Shown: positions 33,945-44,017 of the stretch, piece by piece
Layout: every line of letters starts with the position of its first letter
Position numbering within the stretch: the stretch's first letter is position 1
Assembly: GCF_020520425.1 (NCBI RefSeq)
Contig: NC_079491.1
Location: 7,675,143 to 7,739,142 of the forward strand
Origin: Spinacia oleracea
Taxonomy: Eukaryota; Streptophyta; Magnoliopsida; Caryophyllales; Amaranthaceae
DNA length: 64,000 bases
Direction of reading: 5' to 3'
Program-made: the position numbers and the translations under genes
The notes under the pieces: model-generated
The model's input: only the letters and a program-made list of their open reading frames with translations
What the model was told of the DNA's origin: nothing
Databases searched by the model: none

Positions 33945-34214
33945 CAGTGGCGGAGCCAGGAATTCAACGTTGGGGGGGCGAGAAAAAAAATGGAACTAAA
34001 AATAAGGGGGGGCGAGGAAAAAAAATAAAACTAAAAAGAAATAATATGGTATTAGGATTTGAACCCAAGATCAAGGAGTATAAATGACTTATTAAAGTAG
34101 AAATAACCATTGAAACAAGTAGTATTAAGTGATATATTTTAGTATTTATTACTATATATTAGGAATTTTTAAAATTGTTGGGGGGAAGCCCCCCCCCCCC
34201 TATCTCCGCCTCTG
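33945..34214. mobile_element. hAT-like non-autonomous element (270 bp)
   Basis: Ends CAGTGGCGGAGCCAGG and TATCTCCGCCTCTG are inverted relatives, and the 8-bp target duplication GTTGTATC is perfect (33937-33944, 34215-34222). G-run and C-run motifs (GGGGGGGCG, CCCCCCCCCC) lie near the ends. No ORF. Confidence 0.85.
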
Positions 34215-34222
34215 GTTGTATC

Positions 34223-35047
34223 AGGTCAGTATTAAATGAAACGGTGTTGGTCGGGTCAAGTGTTTTGGAAAATAGATTGGGTATCTAGGTCTGGTCAAGA
34301 ACCCGTTAACTCAATCAATTTCGACCATATAAGTAATATATATGATTGTAATATTTCATCATGCAACGTGTGTATATATAAACCCAGTAACAAGTATAAC
34401 ACCTCATCAAATGTCCATATAATTATATTTAGCAATTTTACTCATAAAATCAAACCAACAAACCCGTTAATTGTCCGTCCGACCTGACATGTTAAGGGCT
34501 AAAAGCCTGAAACCGTATACATGGTATTAATTAATGGGCCTAACCCGTTTAAACAAGGCAGTTCACAGGCTTTTAATGGGCTCACCCGTTGAACATGCCA
34601 CACATAAACACACACAATCCCGAATTAAAGGCCCAATTAGACTCGATACATTGAGTCGAGTCACATAACCTAACTTTACTTTTGTAAACTCATACCAGGT
34701 CAAGCAGCCGAACGATTAGAAATACAAAATGATACTCTTTCTGTGACGGATCATTTTGAGCTTAGATCACTACACAAAGTTTTAAGAGAAAATATATTTT
34801 GTTCAAGTACATCTTACTAGGTTTTCAATAAATTTCAATTAATAATAATTTTACTCCGGAATAAAATTCAATCATGTTTGTTCATGTTGGATCAATTTCA
34901 GATTATGTCGGTTTCAGTCTTTCAGTTTAAAAAATGATTAGGGTCCTAGTAAGTTCGACGTTAGAATAAGTCATCTAATTTGAGAACGGTCACTCGGTCA
35001 GTGTTCTAATTTGCCTCGGTTCAACTTCAGACCAGTTCACTTTTATG
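34223..35047. other. Gene-free stretch
   Basis: AT-rich with scattered CGGGTC/AACCCGTT words. Nothing codes. Confidence 0.35.
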
Positions 35048-35055
35048 GAGTATAA

Positions 35056-35920
35056 TAGAGCTGTCAAAAACTGACCCGATCCGAAAACCCGACCTGAACC
35101 GACCGAACCCGTAACCGACCATGACCCGAAATTATGGTAAAACAGGTAACCCGAAACCCGACCTGTGCCCGACCCGAAAAAATCGATAACCGATTTTAAC
35201 CCAATGTTGTAACACCCGAACCCGACACCCGACCCGAAAATGACCGATAACCGAACTGACCCGAACCCGATTTGATACCCGACCCGATGTCAACCCGAAA
35301 TCGATTGTAACTCGATGAAACCTGCTATTGACCCGACCTGTGAGAACCCGCTACTCGATTTACCCGAGTTATCAATTACACGATCAAATATTAACTTCAT
35401 TGATCTATCTATTTTAATTATTTATTGCTAAATATTGAAAAATTTAACTCTAAAATAAGTTAAACAAAATTTTTTAGAATATAAAATCCTTAAAATGTAT
35501 AGGTTAATTATCAGACCCGAGTTTGACCCGTCCCTGAGAGTGACCCGATCTGAATTCTATTTGATCTGATTATTATCCGATCCAAACTAAGACCCGAACC
35601 CGAAAATAACTGTGTTGCAAACCGACTTAAACCAGACTCGATAAGACCCGAACCCGAAATTATCTGCTACAAACCGACTTAAACCCGACCCGATAAGACC
35701 CGAACCCAAAATCAAACCTGACCGAAATGTGACCCGACTCGAACCCGACCTGAACCCGGGATAGGAAAAAACCCGATATGACCCGACCTGAAATCGACCC
35801 AACCGAACCCGAACTCAACCCGAATGAAATATTGACCCGACACGACCCGACCTGATCATGACCCGAAACCCGAGATGACCCGACCCAAACCCGACCCGAT
35901 GATCTGTTTTGACAGCTCTA
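35056..35920. mobile_element. hAT-like element filled with CCCGAACCCGACC repeats (865 bp)
   Basis: Perfect 14-bp terminal inverted repeats TAGAGCTGTCAAAA / TTTTGACAGCTCTA. Flanking 8-mers are GAGTATAA and GAGTATAT (7 of 8). The interior is a degenerate array of ACCCGA(A)/GACCCG words over several hundred bases, broken by an AT-rich core (35390-35510). The ends are related to the 183-bp element at 983. The open frame across it is low complexity. Confidence 0.72.
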
Positions 35921-37284
35921 GAGTATATAATTTAGTTATGGTTTTCGGGTTCGGACTTCGGACGGTCCAATTAGGTCGGGTCAGTTTTGCATCAACTGAC
36001 TCCCCTTTCTCACGTGAAAATTCAGTTTCGGGACTTCCGGAGATTCACACTCTCCCTCAACTCCTCCGGCGAATCCCTGTCCCACCCGGACGGCGAACAG
36101 TAAGTTTCTCCCGCGAATTTGAAGCCACCGCTGACTTCACCCTGTTCTTCACAGAAATCTTGTCAAACCGCCCTTAACCCCGGAAAATCCGGCGCTGTTC
36201 GCCTGTTCAGTCCTTTTCCAGTTAACCACTCCTTCCGTCGTTGCTCAGGTCTAACCTACTTTCATTATCCTCTTATTTTTCCTGATTTTTGTTCCTGCTG
36301 TTTGAAATATTGGGTTTGCTGCATTTATTTCTGGTGATTGTTTTGTGATGAATTGAATTGAGGTCAGGTTCAAATTGGAATTACGTAATTGACATTTGCA
36401 TTTGCCTGAATCTAATTTAAATTCGAAGTGACCGGCTTACTTTTGATTATTATGGTATATTCTCTGCTATTTTCAATTGAATTGGTTGTCTGCTGTATTT
36501 TATTAAAATGTTTTCGAGTAACAATTAAAATAAAAAAACGAAGTTAGGGTTTGAAGTTCAAGGGTTGTGATGCTGTTTTTTTTTTCCAAATATGATGAAA
36601 TATATGAAAGGGAAAGCAATTACCTTGATTGAATTGCTTAACATTTAAAGTAAGTTTAAGTTGGAAAATAAATTTAGCTTGGGGCATAGTCATGAATTCA
36701 CGTCATTGTAAAGAAGTTGTTTGTGTAGTGAATATCTTAGTGAATGAGATTGATGTTTGGAAAGAACGGTTGTAATATCTAGAAGCAATACACATGGTTT
36801 GATTGGAAGTCCTATGAACTTGAGGAGCTAGGCAATTTATGACATATGGTTTGATTTATGGTATACTGTGTGTGTTAGATTCATTCTTGTTATTGATTAG
36901 AGATTTACGGCATGGTTTGATTGGAAATCCTATGAGCTTTGATTCTTCCAATGAATATTACATATTTGGTGTACTATAGATCAAGCAATAAGTCTAATAA
37001 ACTGAAAAAAGAGGTAAACTGCAAGGGTTTCTAAGATGGATTACTATGCCTAACTCCCAAGGAATTTTAAAACTTAATGTAGGAAAATTATCTTATTGTC
37101 CATTTGTCCCTTGTTTGGTTGTGTTCTAAGATGAGTTGATCCTTTTGTTGTACGTGTTATATGCTTGTCATTTTTTGCTAAATTCCCTGTATTTGTTCAT
37201 TGCTTTGTGGAATTTGAGTAAAAAGCTAGATGCTTCTTTGTAAAACAACTCATTGCTCGACCTTCTGTTGATTATCACATATAT
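35921..37284. other. Likely 5' region of the SWIM-like pseudogene
   Basis: 35990-36250 is GC-richer and pyrimidine-rich with a donor-like GGCGAACAGTAAGT and a CTCAGGTCTAAC segment, resembling a 5' UTR exon and intron of the decayed gene that follows. No protein-like ORF. Confidence 0.35.
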
Positions 37285-40010
37285 TCAGCATAAGTATGTT
37301 GACAAGAACGGATTACCTTGTCATGGTCCACAACACAAGGCAGCTGGAACTCGTGCTATGCATGCTCCATATATCTTTGAGGATCTTCTCCCGTTTGTTC
37401 ACTTTCTGTTATATGTCGGTGAATCTGTGGAGACCATAATGCAGAGACACAATGAATCAGTCGAAAACAGGGGGGTCCTTTTAATCGTGATGCTTCTAAC
37501 ACATAGGTATGTGAGGAGACAAGAGAAAAGAATACATCGATCCAAGTATGAACTAGAAGTTGGTGATGCTGTCAGCCTAAACATGTGGGCTGAAAGTCAT
37601 CCAACGTGTGTTTTTTATATCAGGACTTCTCTGAGTCTGATCTGTTCATAAGTTGGAATTCAAACAGAGTGGTAGTTGCAGCAAATGATTTGATTTGGTA
37701 AAGGTGGTCTTTTAGCTTCTGACTCAAGATTTGGCACAAACAAATTTAAGGTTTGTTCTGTTTTCTTTGACTCTTGATACTAATCTAAGAAATCTATGTT
37801 CATTTCTCTACCTACACATACAATTTCCAAACTGATTATGATTACCCTTCTAGTGACTCTTTTGGTTTATTCAATTTGGAGAACAAGGTAGCTTGGGTGA
37901 TTTCCCCAAGGTTCTCTAGCAGGGTGCATATAAGTGGATGAGGGCTCTTCACCATAGGAATTTAACAAAAGATTCTGCATGGAAGTTAGCTGGTTTTATT
38001 ATAGACGGTCCTTTTAACGGTATTAGGATGATTAAGGCTCCATTCTATTGGACTTATTTTGGCTGAACTTATATTATCTGAACTTATCTGAACTTATTTA
38101 AACTTATTTTATCTGAAAAAAACTTATTTTGTCTAAAATAAACTTATTTGTGTGTGAAAATGTGAAAAAAACCTTATTTCTGCTGAACTTATATTATCTG
38201 AACTTATCCGAACTAATCTGAACTTATTTTGTCTTAAATAAGTCAAAATAAGTCGAACAAAACAAAGCCTAAGTATGCAGTATGCCTTTTGGCTTATTTA
38301 CTTAGAAACTATTTGGCCTTTGCTAATATGTCGTCTTGTGATATTAACTTCTGAAAATAACTTCCTTCGTATGAAGTGTTGCAGACCAACATTTTAGTGG
38401 TTAAGTTCAGCACTTTTTTTTTCTTTGAGGCCATCAGCGTAATTTATTTAAGAAACATAAGTTGAAGAGAATAGATGCTTTCTCACTTGTTATTTTAAAT
38501 TAATTCATGACATTCTCCATTGTACTAAAGAGTTGTACTTCATATCTCTTAACATTATACTGTTAATTGTGTAAACCATGCACCAATATTGGGCTATAGG
38601 CTTTCTAGTTTTTGAATGAAATCAACTTTGACCTGTGATGCTTTTGGGTTTTGAACTTTTAATTCTCAACAGACTTCCTTATCGGATTACGTCTTTGACA
38701 TTGTTGTTGAAATTTTAGTTACTCACGGGATGCAAATTGCTTCAGGCCCTTGGGCTCCCTCCCCTTATGGTATGCCACTACCTATAGACTGTAGTGTTGC
38801 TCTAGTAGAGCACCAGGTTACATGTACTGATGTATATCACTTTTCTTTTAGGGCGGGCGAGGGGAGGGGGGGGGGGGGTTGATTATCTGGTGTGATTTAC
38901 ATCTTTGAATTGATACCATGTGAAATGTCAAGTGTTTAAATTATTTTAGGATACAAAAATGTCAAGAAGGACCGTAAGAGCCGGCTTCTTCTATGATGGT
39001 GAAAGGTTTTTTTTTTTTTTTTTTTGTTCCAAATGAATCGTAAGGACATTACAAATTACTATACACAGGCCGTTAGTCTTTGCCACTAGGACAAGACCTC
39101 TTGGTAGAAAAAATTGTTTTTTGATAATTATGTTGATTTCCTAGAGGAGTTTTATGACCTTCTTTTCCTCACATTGTAAACTATTGGTTTCTTCCCCTCC
39201 CCCTGATGTGAGTGCTTTTACCTGTTTCTTATCACACTGGTGTTCCAATTTCAGGGTTTTGGGCCACTAGGCCCTTCCTCTTGCCAGCCAGGAGATGAGC
39301 GCAATAATAGAGGTTTATCACCGTCAGATAAATGTTATATTAGTTAATGAGAAGGATCCCAGTGTATGTCAACATGTAGATTGGTTGGTTGATAAGCTGG
39401 CTACAGAAGTGCACTCTTACTTTTGGGTTGATGAGTATTGAGCAAAGCATGATTTCACCCGATACTGGAGAGATCACTGGATGGATGGGTTAACATTGTG
39501 GCGCAGTTCATTGGAGATCATGTTATTTTGGAAGGTCAATGTGCCAAAGTCAATGACCAACAAGATCAAGACAAATTCTACTCAGTATCAAAACCCTGGT
39601 TCTGAATTTTCAATTCCGATTGCACACTATCAAAAAGGGGTAATTTATGTGAGCATGATTGTAAGGTTAGCTGGATGTGTGCAAAAATGAATCTTCTAAG
39701 CCTTCCCTCAGTTTGTACCAATACAAGCAAGCACTGATCAAATGCTTAGTTGCACGACTCACGATTCTTTGATCCGTGATCATGCTGTTTTGCTCATGGC
39801 TTTTCTACAGACGCAGCTTAAAGCTTTAGCAGGTTTTTGCAGCAATGAGAGAATGATCAATGAGACTGACCAGTTGAAAGTTCTACAGGAGGTCAAAAAA
39901 TCCTCGTCCACAGTTGAGCCTCATCCAGTGGAGAACGAAAAACCTCACGTGATTGTGATTAAGATGATTGTAAGACAGTTGAACGTCTTTGTTAGAAAGA
40001 CAATATGAAA
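37285..40010 (+). pseudogene. Decayed SWIM/MULE-transposase-like host gene (plant SWIM zinc-finger family)
   Basis: Scattered frames keep the order of one large plant protein family of SWIM zinc-finger, MULE-transposase-like proteins. The pieces are VDKNGLPCHGPQHKAAGTRA, PYIFEDLLPFVHFLLYVGES and VETIMQRHNESVENRG (37290-37470), YVRRQEKRIHRSKYELEVGD (37507), DFSESDLF then LASDSRFGTNKFK (37624-37750), SAWKLAGFIIDGPFNGIRMI (37975-38030), EVYHRQINVILVNEKDPSVC with WLVDKLATEVHSYFWVDEY (39308-39440), YQNPGSEFSI (39585) and HDSLIRDHAVLL (39765). Stops and frame changes separate them, large parts are missing, and a repeat (38035-38275) is inserted. It is a dead gene copy. Confidence 0.7.
38035..38275. 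repeat. GAACTTAT-rich MITE-like repeat inside the pseudogene
   Basis: AGGCTCCATTCTATTGGACT at the left and AAGTCGAACAAAACAAAGCC at the right are inverted relatives, with many GAACTTAT(T/C)T words between. A similar GAACTT-rich stretch lies in intron 1 of CYP72A gene 2 (about 54360-54530). Confidence 0.55.
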
Positions 40011-40920
40011 TTGGTGATTAAGTAGTAAGACAATTGCAGGTGATAAGAACAAAGATTGTGCAATTATTGATTTGAAGAACCATGACAGAAAAGCAGCATA
40101 TAACCAAACTCCCAGTAAAGGTACAGGTACAGGTGTATTTATCTTATTATTTCACAGTTGATTATGTTTGTTTACTGAATAAGGTAGTTTGATTGAGAAG
40201 TAATTTGCCGAGTCATGTTGAGCTGAACACCCTGGTAGGAAACGACTCAAGTAGACTTCACTGGGGCTACTACTGTTTCGAAGAGGTAGGATTTGAGCTC
40301 ATTCATAAGCTATGAGATTTATGTTGTCTGGCATGTGTGCTGTTTTTGAGGACTAAATGAGGGGAACCACACAGTATACTGTTAGAACAAACTGTGGCTC
40401 TTGAAAAAAAGGGTGTGTTAAATCTCCGAACTTGCAAATCCGTAATGGATTTGACTACAAAGTTACGGGGAAGAGCAACTGAGCAAGTGGGAATCGGACT
40501 TGCTATCGCCGAGCTATCTGGCGCGATGAAAGAAATACCCAAATGTAATTTTGGTTTTTCACTTTTTTGAATATAACTAATGTGGAGTATAGAACTTTTG
40601 TTGGGTTCAGTAAGTAATAAGATATGCTCAAAATCATAGCATATTTTAATGTTTAGAATTGATGAAAGATGGGGTTGCCATACATAATAATCAATGTTGT
40701 TTTGACAGTACTTGTATCGCTGTTTTAAGAGTACTTGTGTATGAAAGATTCTATGAAACACTTGGCCATTTCTATATGTTGAGCGTTTAAGACGGTCTGT
40801 AATAAACCAAAATGTGGATTTACATGGTTATTTACTTATTTATGGTATTTTGATATTGCGATAACTCAAAGTATTAGTAATACCATTTGAACTGGTTTGG
40901 ACTTTGTTGGGGAAAAAATA
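40011..40920. other. Gene-free stretch
   Basis: A minus-strand ORF at 40303-40761 has no protein-like signature. Nothing else seen. Confidence 0.35.
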
Positions 40921-40932
40921 ACAAAATAGTTT

Positions 40933-41018
40933 TGGGGTGAGAGAGGCTCGAACTCTCGACCTCAGGATTACTCAGAAAGCTATGAGACCTACGCGCTAGC
41001 CAACTGCGCCACCACCCC
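40933..41018 (-). tRNA. Elongator tRNA-Met (CAT) with an intron
   Basis: The minus strand begins GGGGTGGTGGCGCAGTTGGC and ends GAGCCTCTCTCACCCC plus discriminator A. The 7-bp acceptor stem pairs, and box A (TGGCGCAGTTGG) and box B (GAGTTCGAGCC) are intact. The anticodon CAT lies at 40984-40982 and a short intron of about 11-12 nt follows the base after it. Plant elongator tRNA-Met genes normally carry such an intron. A TTTTTT Pol III stop lies about 15 bases downstream. It looks functional. Confidence 0.93.
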
Positions 41019-41294
41019 TTTGTTGATTAGTTTCGCAGGTTATCATATAAGTAAGAAGAATAATCTTTATATCTAAACCCCCCCTCATATCATTTTTTGT
41101 CTCAGTTTTTTGTTTTAGGAAACCAAAAACAAAATTATGAAACTATATAAAGTACTCCGTAGTTTTTGGTTGGTAATTTTAAAATCAATTATAATTACTC
41201 GATCTGGGCATTTTTTTTTTTTTAAAAAAAATTTAATATAAATTATAAGACTTTCAACGTTATAAATTTAAAAAACTGAAAACAAGAATGATGG

Positions 41295-41720
41295 TGTTCC
41301 GGTGTTGTAAAGATGGAAACAATGGGCTTCGAAGGAAGGCCCTTTTGTATGTGTTGAAGATCTTGCTTGTTTGAATGAGTAGAGTCCGAATTCACCTGCA
41401 CAAGAGCAAAGTCACTAGCCTCGGGGGTGTTTCCGAGGAAAGCCCCTCCGATGCCTAAGTAAGAACGATGCTCGGATTCTAGAGAGAAGTTCTCTAGAAG
41501 AGTAGTCTTAAGGCGATAAATTGGACGTACCTTGAGGTGTGAGCCTTGGCGGCTTATTTATAGTGTTTGCATAATAAATGCCCATAGGTCATTTATTGCT
41601 TTTGGGCCTTGGGCCTTGATGGATGGCTGACTAGCCATTGGTGGGTTTGATGCTGTTTGTTTAGAGCCATTGGGCTTTGGACTTAGTGGCCCAATTGAGA
41701 ATCAATTGGGAGCCCAAACA
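41295..41720 (-). repeat. 3' LTR of the Tat element (426 bp)
   Basis: On the plus strand it reads TGTTCCGGTGTTGTAAAGAT at its left end and GGGAGCCCAAACA at its right end. Identical to 52462-52887 except about one base. Confidence 0.92.
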
Positions 41721-42161
41721 ACATGCCCCCCAGACCCGGTCCATTTAGAATTAAATGGGTGGGTTTCCAGCTGTCAGAAGTCCGAAAGTTCCCTCTCTTT
41801 TTTGAAAAGGGATGATTTGCATTGATGACAAGTGTTGGGAGTTGTATTGTGTCGTGGAGATTGTGGGTTGAGGAAGTTGATGCGCCCTTTTTCTTTTCTA
41901 TAAATACTGGGTGCTTTGCTCTTTTCGAACTTTTTACTCCTTCTTTCAAACCCATTCTCTCTCTAAATTCCGGCGATCGCAGTGCAATTTGCTTCTTCAG
42001 ATCTACGAAATTCGGCCAACTTTAGACTTCGGGAACTTGTGTTGTTCGCTTTATCGGCGAATTCCGCTTCGGAAAAAGGTAATTTGTTTCTGAGTTCTCC
42101 TTTTTTTCTTCGTTCTTCCTTCTACCCCTCAATCTAAACCCTAGATCGAGATTTCGCGACC

Positions 42162-43385
42162 ATGGCAAAGAATAGGGGCAAAAGCAAGTTCGTCGTTGGC
42201 TCCTCTAGTGAGAGGGAGAACGTGCCTTCGGGGAGGTTACCGAAAACTTCGAGGGGTCGGCCTTCGGCGAGGCCGTTGGAGAAGAGTTCGATTGGTTGGG
42301 ATGCTTCTGAAGATGATGTAGTTGGTGGGTTTGGCGTGTCTGAACGCGCAACCTCTGGTGAGAGAGCTGGCTTTTCGGGTGCTCGTCGTCGTTACCCCGA
42401 GTTTCCAGTTCATTGGACGGAAGCTGATCCGAAGGGCAGGTATTCCTCAATTTTGCACGAGACCACCAAGATCGACGGTCCGTTGGAGAAATCGGTCAGC
42501 GGTGACTGGTTGGTGGAAGCGAAGTTGGGGAATTATCATCGGAAGGCCGAGGAGCTATACGGAATTCAGCATGCTTTGGGGTACTGGTGCGAGCTTCCTG
42601 AACAAGAGCGTCCTCGGGTGACTCATCCACCGAGGGGGTTCATTTCCGTGTACACTCACCATTTGGAGAATGGTCTCCGCTTTCCTTTGGATCCGTTCGT
42701 ATCCGAGCTTTTGGTGTCGTACAACATTAGTTTGGCCCAGCTCACACCCAAATCTATGAGGCACATAATCGGATTTAGATGGGTGTGTGACTTCGTCAAT
42801 TTCCCTTGCTCTGTCGCTATTTTTCGGGATCTTCACGATCTGGTTCTCAACCATGCTTCCAAGGGTGATGGGTATGGTTGGTGGACCATTGTCAACAAGA
42901 AGTCCCGAAAGAGGGGGGATCCGAACTACATCACGGCGTACCCCTACCTTAGCTCTGACCACAATTGGAAGACGGAGTGGTTGCTCGTTCGTGTGCCGAC
43001 GGATCCGAAGCATCCCAACTTTTATCGTCCTCCGAAGTGGTTCGTGGCTCCTGATCCTGATATGAGGGGTGTGGCAGCTCCAGATCGGAATCATCGCCAC
43101 TATGTGGACCTCCTCCAGTGGTTCTTGGCTCAAGAGGATAACCATCGACTGCCGTCTAGCTGGCTCCCGAATCTCAATTACATTTTGAGGGAGGACATTC
43201 TTGCTGTTGCCGGTCTCAGCAGGATTTTTGACAGGGGTAGGTGTCTTTCGGCTGAGACCGTTTTTTCAGTGAGTTTGTCCTTCTCTTTCCTGCTTCGTTT
43301 TGCTGACATGTTTTGTGCTTTGTTTTTGCAGAGTAAGGCTTTAGCTGCATTGATCCTAAGAAGTTGGGCATTTCTTTGGATTTGA
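42162..43385 (+). CDS. Opposite-strand extra ORF of the Tat element, N-terminal part
   Basis: Begins MAKNRGKSKFVVGSSSEREN. Residues about 145-230 contain HPPRGFISVYTHHLENGLRF, PLDPFVSELLVSYNISLAQL and TPKSMRHIIGFRWVCDFV, the pattern of the 'putative gypsy-type transposon' domain (Transposase_28-like). It is encoded antisense to gag-pol, in the space between pol and the 3' LTR, where Tat-lineage elements are known to carry additional ORFs. The start has a good context (CCATGG). Introns are likely, since donor and acceptor pairs such as CA|GTGAGT...TTTGCAG occur. The function is unknown. Confidence 0.65.
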   Translation: MAKNRGKSKFVVGSSSERENVPSGRLPKTSRGRPSARPLEKSSIGWDASEDDVVGGFGVSERATSGERAGFSGARRRYPEFPVHWTEADPKGRYSSILHETTKIDGPLEKSVSGDWLVEAKLGNYHRKAEELYGIQHALGYWCELPEQERPRVTHPPRGFISVYTHHLENGLRFPLDPFVSELLVSYNISLAQLTPKSMRHIIGFRWVCDFVNFPCSVAIFRDLHDLVLNHASKGDGYGWWTIVNKKSRKRGDPNYITAYPYLSSDHNWKTEWLLVRVPTDPKHPNFYRPPKWFVAPDPDMRGVAAPDRNHRHYVDLLQWFLAQEDNHRLPSSWLPNLNYILREDILAVAGLSRIFDRGRCLSAETVFSVSLSFSFLLRFADMFCALFLQSKALAALILRSWAFLWI

Positions 43386-44017
43386 AGACTATTCACGACC
43401 CGGCTCCCGAAAACAAGTTCGGAAAAGATAACCCTCGTAATCCTCGCCTGAAGGATTACGTGTTGTCTCCTTCGGGGGTTGCTCGGATATCCGAAGTTCG
43501 AGCTGATCCGTGGGATTCTGCCTCCTCTGTTGAAGCTGTTCCTGTGAAGGTTGTGCTTCCTGTGTTGAAGACAACTTCGGACCCGGTGAGTGTTCATTTA
43601 TAGGCTCGATTTTCTGTTTGTCTTCTTCTTTTCGGTTGGCCGTCGGCTAACGTCTTGGTCCTGGACCATCTTTTAGGGTCCTGGGACTGACGCTGTGCCG
43701 CGTGCCGTTCCTTCGGTTTCATCTCCGGCTCGGATAGATATCTCTTTATCTAGGAACCGGGTACTTCACGCTTTTTTCTCTATTTCTTCCTTTTTCTTCT
43801 TTTACATTCGTTGACCCTTGGTCTCCCCTTTTTAGGATCAACGCAAAAGGAAGGGTAGCACTCTTTTGAGGCCTTCCACGCATCCGAAGAAAGCAAAGGC
43901 TTCTCAGCCCTCGGAGAAGGTATTTGTTCTGACTTGGAGTTTTTTTGTAGTTCGTTTCTCCCTTTTTCCGAAACTAATCTTTGAACACTTGCTATGTAGG
44001 AAGCGGTTTCGGAAGCC

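Noticed and set aside
35587-35802. Gly/Ser/Phe-rich 71-aa ORF
   Set aside because: Translation of the ACCCGA repeat array; no protein-like conservation.
40303-40761. 152-aa minus ORF
   Set aside because: No recognisable motif, no good start context or splice partners; likely chance.
41683-41955. 90-aa ORF across the LTR boundary
   Set aside because: Overlaps LTR and leader of the Tat element; not a gene.
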